Source: JAVBSX01 sp031549145
GTDB lineage: Bacteria > Planctomycetota > Planctomycetia > Pirellulales > Thermoguttaceae
Assembly (NCBI GenBank): GCA_031549145.1
Contig: JAVBQI010000174.1
Location: forward strand, 1 to 23,320
Length of the DNA stretch: 23,320 nucleotides
Direction: 5' to 3'
Both the position numbers and the translations under genes were made by a program. The notes under the pieces are model-generated. The model made no database searches and was not told where the DNA came from. It saw nothing but the letters and a program-made list of their open reading frames with translations. Shown piece by piece: positions 14,203 to 22,467 of this stretch; position 1 is the stretch's first letter; every line of letters starts with the position of its first letter.

Positions 14203-15363
14203 TCATACCTCTCGCACGAAACGGTCGGTTTGATCGGCGATCCAATCGGCGAGCGCCCGATTCGCCCCTTCGTGAGCCAACACGTTTTGATACTGGGTCG
14301 AGAGTCGTTCGACTTGAGGGAGCAGCAGCCCGAAAACCTCCTCGATCCGGCCCCGGATTTTTTCCCTCTGCTCGGTCAGCTTCGGGTGTCGGTACACCCG
14401 CTCGAAGAGAAAGCGTTCGAGTTCCGATTTTTCCTCGGCCATTGCTTGGGACGGCCCGAGCAGCGGCGGCAGGCCGAGGACCGCTTCGGCCGATTCGACG
14501 TCGTGCCGGCTGATTCGCTCCCGTGTCGCCGTCAAAAGATCGTTGACCTGATCGTTAATCAAATCGTGAATCACGGCCCGGCGAAACTCCTTGTCGGTCA
14601 GACCGCTCCAACGCTCCCGGACCCGTTGGGCCGAGCGCCGCCAAAGCGAAATGGTCAACAGTTCGTCCAACTCCAAAAAGCCGAGCTCAAGGGCATCGTC
14701 GGCATCGTGCGAATCGTAGGAGATACTGTCGGCCGCATCGACGACCTGGGCTTCGAGGAACGGCGAAAGAACGGCCCGCGGATAATGCTCGTACCGCTCG
14801 GTTTGCGGCTCGGTTTTGGCAGCGGATGCCGCAGTCCCGGCCCGACGGCGTTCGCTTTGAACGGCGCGGTATTCCTGTCCGAAAAGCGTTTCCCGGGAAA
14901 GGTTCAAGCCGAAGAATTCGGGGTAGCGCGGCTCCAGTTTTTCGACGATCCGAAGGGCCTGTCGGTTATGGTTGAAGCCCCCTTCTTTTTCCAACAGCCC
15001 GTTTAAAGTCTCTTCTCCGGTATGTCCGAAGGGAGGATGCCCGATGTCGTGCAACAACGCGAGCGCTTCGATCAGATCTTCGTTCAACCGCAGAGCCCTG
15101 CCGCAGGTTCGGGCGACGGAAGTGACTTCGAGAGTATGCGTCAACCGTGTCCGGTGATAATGCCCCAGGTCGTTGGTAAAAACCTGCATTTTCTCGCTCA
15201 GTCTGCGAAACGCGGAGCAATGAATGATCCGATCCCGATCCCGCTGAAACGGCCCCCGGTAAGAATGGGTCGGCTCCGGCCGCAGCCGCCCGAGCGTCGC
15301 GCCGCTAAAAACGGCGTAAGGAGCTTGAATGTGCGATTCCCTGTCTTGGAATTCCGGGGGCAT
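14203..15363 (-). CDS. HD-domain dNTP triphosphohydrolase (dGTPase-like)
   Basis: This 386-residue enzyme hydrolyses deoxynucleoside triphosphates to deoxynucleoside plus triphosphate, so it acts in dNTP pool control. The N-terminal signature SYRGPFQRDRDRIIHCSAFR (residues 34-53) is typical of this family. HD-domain metal ligands are visible at H76 (RLTHTLEV), H105-D106 (LLHDIGHPPFGHTGEE) and D209/D212 (QVVDAADSISYDSHD). The length fits the short, deoxyguanosinetriphosphate triphosphohydrolase-like type. The ATG at 15363 has no Shine-Dalgarno sequence. The gene is convergent with the regulator ending at 14157, with only 45 bases between, and lies downstream of the unidentified 280-residue gene. 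Confidence 0.92.
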   Translation of the reverse strand: MPPEFQDRESHIQAPYAVFSGATLGRLRPEPTHSYRGPFQRDRDRIIHCSAFRRLSEKMQVFTNDLGHYHRTRLTHTLEVTSVARTCGRALRLNEDLIEALALLHDIGHPPFGHTGEETLNGLLEKEGGFNHNRQALRIVEKLEPRYPEFFGLNLSRETLFGQEYRAVQSERRRAGTAASAAKTEPQTERYEHYPRAVLSPFLEAQVVDAADSISYDSHDADDALELGFLELDELLTISLWRRSAQRVRERWSGLTDKEFRRAVIHDLINDQVNDLLTATRERISRHDVESAEAVLGLPPLLGPSQAMAEEKSELERFLFERVYRHPKLTEQREKIRGRIEEVFGLLLPQVERLSTQYQNVLAHEGANRALADWIADQTDRFVREV

Positions 15364-15378
15364 ATTGCTTGTATAAAG

Positions 15379-15466
15379 GCTGTAGGCTAGAGGCTATAGA
15401 CTGTAGGGAACAGTTTGAGCACAGGCCCTACTGCCGACGGCCTATAGTCAGCAACCTTGCTCAAAG
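15379..15466. repeat. Inverted-repeat element with CTGTAGG/CTATAG units
   Basis: The left arm 15379-15408 consists of degenerate CTGTAGGCTATAG units. The right arm 15426-15451 is its imperfect reverse complement, sharing GTAGGG and CTATAG. An outer pair TTTGAGCA (15414-15421) and TGCTCAAA (15458-15465) overlaps it. It fills the 151-base gap between the 280-residue gene and the dGTPase gene. It resembles in design, not in sequence, the elements at 5607-5680 and 22472-22542. Confidence 0.55.
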
Positions 15467-15514
15467 TTTTGTTTCGGCAACTTATACGGTAAAGTTGCAG
15501 TTTTCGATTGCGGC

Positions 15515-16357
15515 CTACGCCCTGATCTTTTGAGAAGCGGCGGCCTTCGGGTTGGGAACGAGTCGGAGCAGCGCGCCGGCTTCACCGATTTGGGTGTCCG
15601 GGGAGTTGAGGTCGGGAACGACCAACGGTTCGATTTCGGCGAGTGGGGCATTCAGCCCGGCGAAACGCAACAGGTCGAGAAAAACGGAATCTTCTTCGAC
15701 AAGAAGTTCTCCGCCGATCTTGTCCGTTGAAAAACCGATTCCGCTCGCGGTCGGCTCCAACGATAAAAACGACGCCGTCGGGGACGAGTCGGGTTCCCCA
15801 TCATCCGGCGGCACTTCGGAACCGGTTAGTTGGGCGATCCAAGCCTGAAAATAGGCGGCAAAGACCTGCATTCCGATAAAAAGCTCCCGCCGCGAAACGC
15901 TCACGTAGGTTTGGAATGGCGAAAAAACGGGAGCCGTCCGATTCAGGTCGAGCGATTTTCGGACCGGCTCAAAAAAGATGCGGCACTTGAAATCGCCCGG
16001 CGGCTTGCGGGCGGGCGGGATGTTGAGCGTGTGGGACGAAAAATTTCCGGGCGGCGGCGGGGAAGCCCAGTTCCAAATCGCCTCGCGGTTCGGCAATTTG
16101 ACCGAATCGGCCGCGAGCGACGGCAGGGAATAGTGCAAGAGGGCGAGGGCGTGTTTTTTCGGCGAGATCGGCAATTCCTCGACGCGACCTTCGGCGATGT
16201 ACGTCAAAACCAGCGGTTGCCGGCCGTCGAAATTCGGCGGCTGGTTGACGAACTGAAAAGGTGCGAGGCTCAAATGCGACATGTACGGCGGCAAGAGGAG
16301 CGTTCCGGCGAACGCCTCGATATCCGATTCGTCGATATTGGCCCAAAAGGAGAGCAT
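15515..16357 (-). CDS. Unidentified 280-residue protein
   Basis: I do not recognise a family. The protein has no signal peptide or clear membrane segment. The N-terminus is MLSFWANIDESDIEAFAG. The middle (about 95-125) is Pro-rich, with NWASPPPPGNF and IPPARKPPGDF. A segment around 150-180 (RRELFIGMQVFAAYFQAWIA) is predicted helical. The region 182-195 is acidic, and the tail has VVPDLNSPDTQIGEAGALL. Codon usage and GC match the neighbours and the frame is clean, so it is likely a real gene. The start has no Shine-Dalgarno sequence and is immediately preceded by the repeat at 16361, so a later start such as the Met at residue 26 is possible. It lies in the same direction as the FG-GAP gene upstream and the dGTPase downstream. 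Confidence 0.7.
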   Translation of the reverse strand: MLSFWANIDESDIEAFAGTLLLPPYMSHLSLAPFQFVNQPPNFDGRQPLVLTYIAEGRVEELPISPKKHALALLHYSLPSLAADSVKLPNREAIWNWASPPPPGNFSSHTLNIPPARKPPGDFKCRIFFEPVRKSLDLNRTAPVFSPFQTYVSVSRRELFIGMQVFAAYFQAWIAQLTGSEVPPDDGEPDSSPTASFLSLEPTASGIGFSTDKIGGELLVEEDSVFLDLLRFAGLNAPLAEIEPLVVPDLNSPDTQIGEAGALLRLVPNPKAAASQKIRA

Positions 16358-16360
16358 TTG

Positions 16361-16458
16361 TTAGAGGATAGAGGACAGAGAGCCGCGACCTGCGGTCGCG
16401 AAGTGGGGGGCCGGGACAATGCTTTTGGCAGCAGTCGGGACCGCAGGTCCCGGCTCGT
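16361..16458. repeat. Repeat cluster: AGAGGATAGAGGACAG unit plus two inverted stem-3-stem palindromes
   Basis: Positions 16362-16382 carry TAGAGGATAGAGGACAGAG, matching the arm of the cyclase insert. Two palindromes follow: CGCGACC-TGC-GGTCGCG (16384-16400) and CGGGACC-GCA-GGTCCCG (16436-16452). Their loops are complementary, so the two copies face each other like a bipartite REP element. The rest of the gap between the FG-GAP gene and the 280-residue gene holds nothing else. Confidence 0.7.
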
Positions 16459-16482
16459 GGGTTGTTGTTTGCTCAGGACGTG

Positions 16483-17670
16483 TTATTTGCTCAGGAAAAC
16501 AAACGTTCCGCGTTTGTTGCTCACGATCACATCGGGAACGCCGTCCTTGTTCAAATCGCGGGCGACGACCTGAGTGCCGACCCCGGACGCCTCGTCGACC
16601 AGGTGCGGGATAAATTTGGCCTGCCCGTTCGCTTCCCGTTTCGTTTCGAACCAATACAAAACGGGTGGGGACATCGGCTCCTTATCCCCTTTCGAACCGT
16701 GCGCCCACCAACGCTTGCCGGTCACGAAATCGGTGATCCCGTCGCCGTTGAAATCGGCGATGTCGAAAGCGTGCAACTGTGAAATCCGAAATTCGTTCGA
16801 ATTTTCGTCCGGAGCGGGGGAAAGAATCTCATGCTTTTCCCAAGTGATCCGGCCTTCCGCGTCGCGGAGCTGTTTGTACCAAAGCAGGCCGTACAAATGA
16901 CAATGCCAACTCGTAATCACGTCGTTCTTGCCGTCGCCGTCGACATCGAACACGACCAGTTGCGCGGCCGCATCGGCGAAGTCAAATCGGTGGAACGTCC
17001 AAGGTTCGGTGCTTTTCGGATCGGTCGGGGCCTCCCACCAACCTTCGGACCCGAGCATGTCGAGCCGTCCGTCGCCGTTGATGTCGCCGAAACCGATCCC
17101 GTGCCCGCCGCGCCCAATGTTATCGGCCGGGGACGAAATCGGATGAAACGTCCAAAGATCGTAGGGCTTTTCCAGATCGTAAGAACCGTAGCCGAAAAGA
17201 CCGTCCTTGACGTAAAGGAGGTCCGGCCGGCCGTCGCCGTTCATATCGGTCATTTGCGGGGATTCGTTGCCGACCGAGGGGATCGCGAGTGTTTTTTTCC
17301 AAGGCCCGGGAGCCCCTTTCGGATTTTCGAACCAATGTCCGGCCCCGCCGGGGAAGCCGACGATCAAAACATCGGTCCAACCGTCGCCGTTGAAATCTCC
17401 GGGAAAGGCGAAAAAGAATTCGCTGTAGGCTTCCGGATCGATTTCCCGGACCTCAGTGTATTCGTGCCGAACCTTAAAATCGGGCCCTTCGTACCAGTAC
17501 GGCCCGGCGACGACGTCGAGGTGCCCGTCGTTGTTGAAGTCGGCGACATTCGAGCCTTCCGCGACAAATTTTTCGCTCAGCGTCAGTTTTTGAAATGTCG
17601 GGATTTTACCCTCGGCCGCGAAAAGGAAAGGGCAATAGCAAAGAAACGTGAGCGCAAAAAGATATCTCAT
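16483..17670 (-). CDS. Secreted seven-repeat FG-GAP/VCBS beta-propeller protein
   Basis: This is a 395-residue protein with an N-terminal signal peptide (about 1-19, MRYLFALTFLCYCPFLFAA). Seven calcium-loop motifs of the form DxNxDGxxD are visible: FNNDGHLD, FNGDGWTD, MNGDGRPD, INGDGRLD, VDGDGKND, FNGDGITD and LNKDGVPD. Seven is the number needed for one closed integrin-type propeller. It is probably a calcium-binding extracytoplasmic protein; partner or ligand is unknown. The start at 17670 is chosen because it gives the signal peptide; the upstream in-frame codons overlap the promoter. No Shine-Dalgarno sequence is seen. Confidence 0.9.
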   Translation of the reverse strand: MRYLFALTFLCYCPFLFAAEGKIPTFQKLTLSEKFVAEGSNVADFNNDGHLDVVAGPYWYEGPDFKVRHEYTEVREIDPEAYSEFFFAFPGDFNGDGWTDVLIVGFPGGAGHWFENPKGAPGPWKKTLAIPSVGNESPQMTDMNGDGRPDLLYVKDGLFGYGSYDLEKPYDLWTFHPISSPADNIGRGGHGIGFGDINGDGRLDMLGSEGWWEAPTDPKSTEPWTFHRFDFADAAAQLVVFDVDGDGKNDVITSWHCHLYGLLWYKQLRDAEGRITWEKHEILSPAPDENSNEFRISQLHAFDIADFNGDGITDFVTGKRWWAHGSKGDKEPMSPPVLYWFETKREANGQAKFIPHLVDEASGVGTQVVARDLNKDGVPDVIVSNKRGTFVFLSK

Positions 17671-17716
17671 GGGCGAACCGGGTGTTGGAGGGCGGAACGA
17701 AAATAAAGTGAAGTGT

Positions 17717-17745
17717 ATTTTAACACAGCCGCCCGCCGGTGACAA
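17717..17745 (-). promoter_or_regulatory. Sigma-70 promoter of the FG-GAP gene
   Basis: On the minus strand, TTGTCA (17745-17740), a 17-bp spacer and TAAAAT (17722-17717) each match the consensus at five of six positions. They lie about 47 bases before the start codon. Confidence 0.65.
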
Positions 17746-17794
17746 TCAAGAGGATCGCATGTTTCGTCGTTGCATTCCTTGAAGTCGACAAAGC

Positions 17795-17841
17795 AAAAAA
17801 GAGCCGCATGTTACGCTTCGCTTCACATGCGGCTCTTTTTT
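17795..17841 (-). terminator. Intrinsic terminator of the hydrogenase operon (symmetrical)
   Basis: AAAAAAGAGCCGCATGT (17795-17811) pairs perfectly with ACATGCGGCTCTTTTTT (17825-17841) around a 13-base loop. It follows the hydA stop by 14 bases. The A-tract and T-tract make it bidirectional. The same stem core occurs at 12283-12324 and 7096-7223. Confidence 0.9.
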
Positions 17842-17854
17842 AGAAATCCCTGCT

Positions 17855-19876
17855 CTACGCTTTCGCCGGAACCTTTTTAAGCTGTTCCCGGATCGCGGCG
17901 ATCGCGTCTTCCGCGGTGCACTTGAAAAGATACTTTTCGCCGACGATCACCGTCGGGCCGCGTTCGCAATTTTCCGTGCAGAAGGTCGCCTCGACCTCGA
18001 CGAGGTGTCCCAACGCTTCGTCCTGGACGAAATTGACGATCTTGTTGAGCACTCCTTGGGAACCACGAACGAAGCAGCTGGTCCCGACACAGACCGAGAC
18101 CTTGACCTGCGGGTCTTCGCCTCCCTCGACGACTGGAATCGCGAGCCCGTAAATCCGGCGGCGGGAATGGTACTTCGTGTGCAAAAATTCGTGGGCCTCC
18201 GGACCGCCGACCTCGCCTAAATGCTTTTCGTAGGTTTCGGCCAAAAGGTGGTTGTCCTGCGGCTTGTGCAACTGCAACATCTTATCGGCCCGGTACAACC
18301 CTTCGGCCCGGTTTTTGCGAACGTCCCAAGTCGTGCAAACCGGCTGGCCCGCTCCGCCGACGCAGCCGCCCGGACAGGCCATCACCTCGATCAGGTCGTA
18401 CTGGACTTCGCCCAGCTTGATCCGCTCGACGAGCCGCCTCGCGTTGGCCAAGCCGAAAACGACGGCCAAACGGACTTTCAGCCCGTCGATCTCGACCTCG
18501 GCTTCCCGCAAATCCTCTTCGCCGCGAACTTCCTGAAACTCGAACGAATCGACCTTGACCCCTTTGATCCTTTCGACGGCATACCGCAAGACGGCCTCGG
18601 TCACACCGCCGGACGCCCCGAAAATGACGCCGGCTCCGGTCTTGAAGCCGAACGGCATGTCGAGCGATTGTGGCTGAAGCTCGTTGAAATGAATCCCGGA
18701 CTCCTCGATCATTCGGGCCAGCTCCTGCGTCGTGAGGACGTAATCGACGTCGTAAACGCCGTCCCGTTTGAACTCGTCCCGCTTCGCCTCGTACTTTTTC
18801 GCCGTACACGGCATGATCGAGACGACGACGAGATTCTTTTTGTCGACGCCGAGTTTTTCCGGCAGGATTTTTTTCGCGACCGAGCCGAACATCTGTTGCG
18901 GCGAGCGGCAGCTGGAGAGATTCGGCAGATAATCGGGCAAAAACTGCTCGGCGTATTTGACCCAGGCCGGGCAGCAGGAGGTAAACTGCGGCAGCCGTTC
19001 GCCTTTGGTTTTTCGGGCGATAAATTCCTCGGCCTCTTCGAGCACGGTCATATCGGCGGCGAAGCTGGTGTCGTACACCTGGTCGAAGCCGATCGCCTTG
19101 AGAGCGGCGACCAACCGGCCCATTTCGACGCTGCCCGGAGTGCCGCCGAACGCTTCGCCGATTGCGACGCGGACGGCCGGGGCGATCTGGGCGATCACGA
19201 CCTTGTCCTTGTTGTTGACTTCTTTCCAAACCTGATCGACATCGTCCCGCGGAATGAGGGCTCCGACCGGGCAAACCGTCGCGCACAAACCGCAGTTGAC
19301 GCATTCGACGTCGCAGAGATTTTTGTTGAACGGCGGCACGACCTGCGTCTTTTGGCCGCGGCCGGCGAAACCGATCGCCCCGACCCCTTGGATTTCGTTG
19401 CATGCCCGGACGCAGTCGCCGCAGAGAATGCACTTGTTCGGATCGCGAACGAGCGAAAGGCTGGAGCGGTCGACCGGCAAGGCCGGCTGCGTCCGTTTGA
19501 ACCGGACGTTGTTGACGCCGAACTGCTTCGAGAGCGTCTGCAACTTGCAGTTCGTGCTCTTCGCGCAGGTCGGGCAGTTCATGTCGTGATTCGCGAGGAT
19601 CAGTTCGAGGGCGACCTTTCGCATTTCACGGAGTTCCTCGGTGTGGGTTTGGACGACCATCCCTTCCTCGGGCGGCGTCGAGCAGGAGGCGAGAATTCCC
19701 TTGCCCTGCACATCGACGAGGCAAAGCCGGCAAGCTCCGTAAATGCTCAGCTCCGAATGATAGCAGAAGGTCGGAATTTCGATCCCGGCCTTGCGGGCGA
19801 CCTCGAGCAGGTTGCGTTCGCCTTGAATCGGAATCTGTTGGTTATTGATCGTCAGCGTCTTGACGTTGGAGTTCAT
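17855..19876 (-). CDS. hydA: [FeFe] hydrogenase catalytic subunit HydA, multimeric bifurcating type
   Basis: This 673-residue subunit catalyses H2 formation or oxidation at the H-cluster. Clusters in order are: a plant-type [2Fe-2S] (C38, C49, C52, C65); a His-ligated [4Fe-4S] (H97, C101, C104, C110); and two ferredoxin [4Fe-4S] sites (C149/152/155/159 and C192/195/198/202). H-cluster motifs are L1 TSCCPAW (299-305), L2 MPCTAKKYE (355-363) and L3 EVMACPGGCVGGAGQP (497-512). A C-terminal thioredoxin-like [2Fe-2S] extension has C596, C601, C633 and C637, as in group A3 trimeric enzymes. With hydB and hydC it should form a cytoplasmic complex coupling ferredoxin and NAD(P)H to H2. The start follows AAGGA. 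L3 has Gly-Ala-Gly before QP instead of the usual Gly-Gly-Gly. Confidence 0.96.
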   Translation of the reverse strand: MNSNVKTLTINNQQIPIQGERNLLEVARKAGIEIPTFCYHSELSIYGACRLCLVDVQGKGILASCSTPPEEGMVVQTHTEELREMRKVALELILANHDMNCPTCAKSTNCKLQTLSKQFGVNNVRFKRTQPALPVDRSSLSLVRDPNKCILCGDCVRACNEIQGVGAIGFAGRGQKTQVVPPFNKNLCDVECVNCGLCATVCPVGALIPRDDVDQVWKEVNNKDKVVIAQIAPAVRVAIGEAFGGTPGSVEMGRLVAALKAIGFDQVYDTSFAADMTVLEEAEEFIARKTKGERLPQFTSCCPAWVKYAEQFLPDYLPNLSSCRSPQQMFGSVAKKILPEKLGVDKKNLVVVSIMPCTAKKYEAKRDEFKRDGVYDVDYVLTTQELARMIEESGIHFNELQPQSLDMPFGFKTGAGVIFGASGGVTEAVLRYAVERIKGVKVDSFEFQEVRGEEDLREAEVEIDGLKVRLAVVFGLANARRLVERIKLGEVQYDLIEVMACPGGCVGGAGQPVCTTWDVRKNRAEGLYRADKMLQLHKPQDNHLLAETYEKHLGEVGGPEAHEFLHTKYHSRRRIYGLAIPVVEGGEDPQVKVSVCVGTSCFVRGSQGVLNKIVNFVQDEALGHLVEVEATFCTENCERGPTVIVGEKYLFKCTAEDAIAAIREQLKKVPAKA

Positions 19877-19970
19877 TGGAGATTGTCCTTGGAAAATAAT
19901 GAAACGAGTGGAATCGTTGATGTAAATTTAAAATTCAAAGCTACTGAAAAACAATATCGGCACGAACGGA

Positions 19971-20441
19971 TTACTCTTGAATAAGCTCTTCAATCTCCCG
20001 AACGTGCAATTTCAAATGATCTAAATAACCGGCAATCATTTGTTTCAGTGTGACTTGTGTTCCTTCAAAGTCATGCCACGTGTTTTGCAATGCGGCGGCA
20101 TCGACATTGTGAATCAAATGAATCATGTGTAAATTGTAAAACTTCCATAACCGAACAAGATCCGGCCAATGCGATTCCTGATAATTCTGGATCGCGATCC
20201 AACGGTCGTTGTCTTGTCGGTAGTCCGGAAACACCAATTCCTTATGGTATTGCAAGCGAACCATTCTTTGGTGATTGTTCGATGCGGAGTCAATCAAATG
20301 ACCGAGGATCTGCTTTGTCGTGCGATTTTGTCGATTACGCTTTTCCGAAATGACTTGTTGCGACAATGACAAAAGTTTCTTTTCCCAGATTTCAACGATT
20401 TGAGCAATTCCGGTTGTTGTTTCATCCAAAAATTCTTTCAT
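19971..20441 (-). CDS. DinB-like four-helix protein inside the hydrogenase operon
   Basis: This 156-residue, mostly helical protein resembles the DinB/YfiT superfamily. It has H48 in QILGHLIDSASNNHQR and the late pair H142-x3-H146 in GYLDHLKLHVREIEEL, a plausible metal triad. Family members include thiol S-transferases and proteins of unknown role; no substrate can be named here. It sits in the same direction between hydB (81 bases upstream) and hydA (94 bases downstream). Its codons are visibly more AT-rich than the hyd genes, with many CAA, AAT and TTG codons, suggesting later insertion. The ATG at 20441 lacks a strong Shine-Dalgarno sequence. Confidence 0.75.
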   Translation of the reverse strand: MKEFLDETTTGIAQIVEIWEKKLLSLSQQVISEKRNRQNRTTKQILGHLIDSASNNHQRMVRLQYHKELVFPDYRQDNDRWIAIQNYQESHWPDLVRLWKFYNLHMIHLIHNVDAAALQNTWHDFEGTQVTLKQMIAGYLDHLKLHVREIEELIQE

Positions 20442-20490
20442 GATTTTGTCGCGAGAAATTTTTCAAAGACTTTCGGAAATCTGGAAAATT

Positions 20491-20523
20491 GAGTTTGCGG
20501 TTTAAACGTAACGGTTCAAACTC
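20491..20523 (-). terminator. Weak hairpin at the hydB stop codon
   Basis: GAGTTTG (20491-20497) and CAAACTC (20517-20523) can pair around a 19-base loop. On the mRNA the hairpin overlaps the hydB stop and is followed by AATTTTCC. It could attenuate transcription into the DinB-like gene and hydA, or mark a junction where that gene was inserted. Confidence 0.3.
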
Positions 20524-22453
20524 ACCCGCAACCGATCACGGCGCCGAACTTGCAGGCTCGGCCGCACTCGCCGCATTTGATACATTTGTCCGGGTCGATG
20601 TGGTGCGGCTTCTTCCGCTCGCCGGTGATCGCGTCGACCGGGCATTTTTTCGTGCAGGCCGTGCAACCGACGCACTTGTCCGCCAAAATCTCCGGTTTCA
20701 TTAACGCTTTGCATTGGGCCGAGGGACAGCGTTTTTGGAAAACGTGCGACTCGACCTCCGCCCGAAAATGCCGCATCGTCGAAAGGACCGGGTTCGGGGC
20801 CGTCTTGCCCAGCCCGCAAAGCGAACCTTTCGACACCGTCCGGGCGACCACATCGAGCAGATCGAGCGTCTCTTGCGATCCGTTCCCTTCGATGATGTCG
20901 TCGAGCAAGGCGAGCATCTGCTTCGTCCCTTCCCGGCACAGCAGACATTTGCCGCACGATTCATTTTGTGTAAATTGCATGAAAAATCGGGCCATTTGCA
21001 CCATACAGGTGCTTTTGTTCATCACCACGAGCCCGCCGGAACCGACCATCGCCCCGGCCGAGCGGAGCGAATCGAAATCGAGCGGCAGATCGAGATGTTT
21101 TTCCGTCAAACAGCCGCCGGACGGGCCACCGATCTGTACAGCCTTGAACGATTCGTTTGAAAGTTTGCCCTTCGAATCGATCACACCGCCGCCGATGTCG
21201 AAAATGATTTCCCGCAAAGTCGAACCGAACGGCACTTCGATCAGACCGGTGTTGACAACGTGTCCGGTCAACGCAAACGTCTTGGTTCCGGGCGAGCCTT
21301 CCGTCCCGACCTCACGGTACCACTTCGCCCCGTTGAGCATGATCAGCGGCACCGAGGCGAGCGTCTCGACGTTATTAATCACGGTCGGCTTCCCCCACAA
21401 TCCACTTTGCGCCGGGAACGGCGGCTTGGGCATCGGCATCCCTCGGCCCCCTTCGATCGAGGCGATCAAAGCCGTTTCCTCGCCGCACACGAACGCTCCG
21501 GCCCCTTCCATAATATGCAAATGAAACGGCTTACCGGTCCCGAAAACGTCGTCGCCGAGAATTCCGGCCGCCGCCGCGTCTTCGACCGCCTTGCGAACCC
21601 GGGCGACGGCCAACGGATATTCGAGCCGAACGTAAATGTAACCTTCATCCGCCCCGATCCCGTGAGCGGCGATCATCATCCCTTCGATCACGGCGTGCGG
21701 GTTGCCTTCCATTACGCTGCGGTCCATGAATGCGCCCGGATCACCTTCGTCCGCGTTGCAGATCACATACTTCTTTTCATTCTTTTCCTTGAGCGTGAAC
21801 TGCCATTTCAAGCCGGTCGGGAACCCGCCGCCGCCGCGACCGCGCAGGCCGGAAACCTTGATTTCCTCGCACACGGTTTCCGGAGACATCGACGTCCAGG
21901 CCTTTCGGGCCGCCTCGTAACCGCGATGGGCGATATATTCGTGGATGTCTTCCGGATCGAAATGTCCGCAATGCTCCAAAACCGTCCGGGATTGCCGTTG
22001 GTAAAACGGAATCTCCTTGGGACCGGCGCATTTCCGGTTGGTCTGTTTGTCGACGTACAGCAGTCGTTCGAGAACGCCCCCCTTTTGAAACGTCGTTTCG
22101 CAAAGCTCATCGACATCGCCGACCTGGACGCAGGTGTAAAGCAGCCCGTCCGGCTCGACGGAGACGAGAGGTCCCGCCTGGCAAAAGCCCTGACAACCGC
22201 TTTTCGAGAGGTGCAGAAACTCGCCCCCTTTGCCGGTTTGGTCTTCACCGTTTTCGTATTTCAATTGGATGACGACGTCGATTCCGAGCTCGGCGATTTT
22301 CTTTTCAAGGGCGTAAAAAACTTCCATCGATCCGTTGGCGACGCAACCGGTTCCGGCACAGACGACGACCCGGCGCCGCGTCTTTTTCGTCGCCGTTTGG
22401 TATTCGTCGGTGTATTGATTCAAAAGATTCGTATTTTTCGTTATCGTGGGCAT
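20522..22453 (-). CDS. hydB: NADH-binding subunit HydB (NuoF-like) of the [FeFe] hydrogenase
   Basis: This 643-residue flavoprotein takes or gives electrons to NAD(P)H. An N-terminal thioredoxin-like [2Fe-2S] domain has C32, C37, C87 and C91. The NuoF core has the FMN region GLRGRGGGGFPTGLKW (202-217), CNADEGDPGAF (232-242) and the glycine-rich GAGAFVCGEETAL (317-329). The NuoF-type [4Fe-4S] is at ESCGKCLLCREG (C500, C503, C506) with C546. A C-terminal 2x[4Fe-4S] ferredoxin domain has C594/597/600/604 and C624/627/630/634. This fusion is characteristic of trimeric electron-bifurcating hydrogenases. The start MPTITKN at 22453 is preferred, since the longer frame reads through the upstream hairpin; no Shine-Dalgarno sequence is seen. 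Confidence 0.95.
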   Translation of the reverse strand: MPTITKNTNLLNQYTDEYQTATKKTRRRVVVCAGTGCVANGSMEVFYALEKKIAELGIDVVIQLKYENGEDQTGKGGEFLHLSKSGCQGFCQAGPLVSVEPDGLLYTCVQVGDVDELCETTFQKGGVLERLLYVDKQTNRKCAGPKEIPFYQRQSRTVLEHCGHFDPEDIHEYIAHRGYEAARKAWTSMSPETVCEEIKVSGLRGRGGGGFPTGLKWQFTLKEKNEKKYVICNADEGDPGAFMDRSVMEGNPHAVIEGMMIAAHGIGADEGYIYVRLEYPLAVARVRKAVEDAAAAGILGDDVFGTGKPFHLHIMEGAGAFVCGEETALIASIEGGRGMPMPKPPFPAQSGLWGKPTVINNVETLASVPLIMLNGAKWYREVGTEGSPGTKTFALTGHVVNTGLIEVPFGSTLREIIFDIGGGVIDSKGKLSNESFKAVQIGGPSGGCLTEKHLDLPLDFDSLRSAGAMVGSGGLVVMNKSTCMVQMARFFMQFTQNESCGKCLLCREGTKQMLALLDDIIEGNGSQETLDLLDVVARTVSKGSLCGLGKTAPNPVLSTMRHFRAEVESHVFQKRCPSAQCKALMKPEILADKCVGCTACTKKCPVDAITGERKKPHHIDPDKCIKCGECGRACKFGAVIGCG

Positions 22454-22467
22454 TATTTTGAAAATTG

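Noticed and set aside
18221..19984. Plus-strand open frame of 587 codons opposite hydA
   Set aside because: Shadow of the hydrogenase gene. The minus strand shows all H-cluster motifs and the plus translation shows none.
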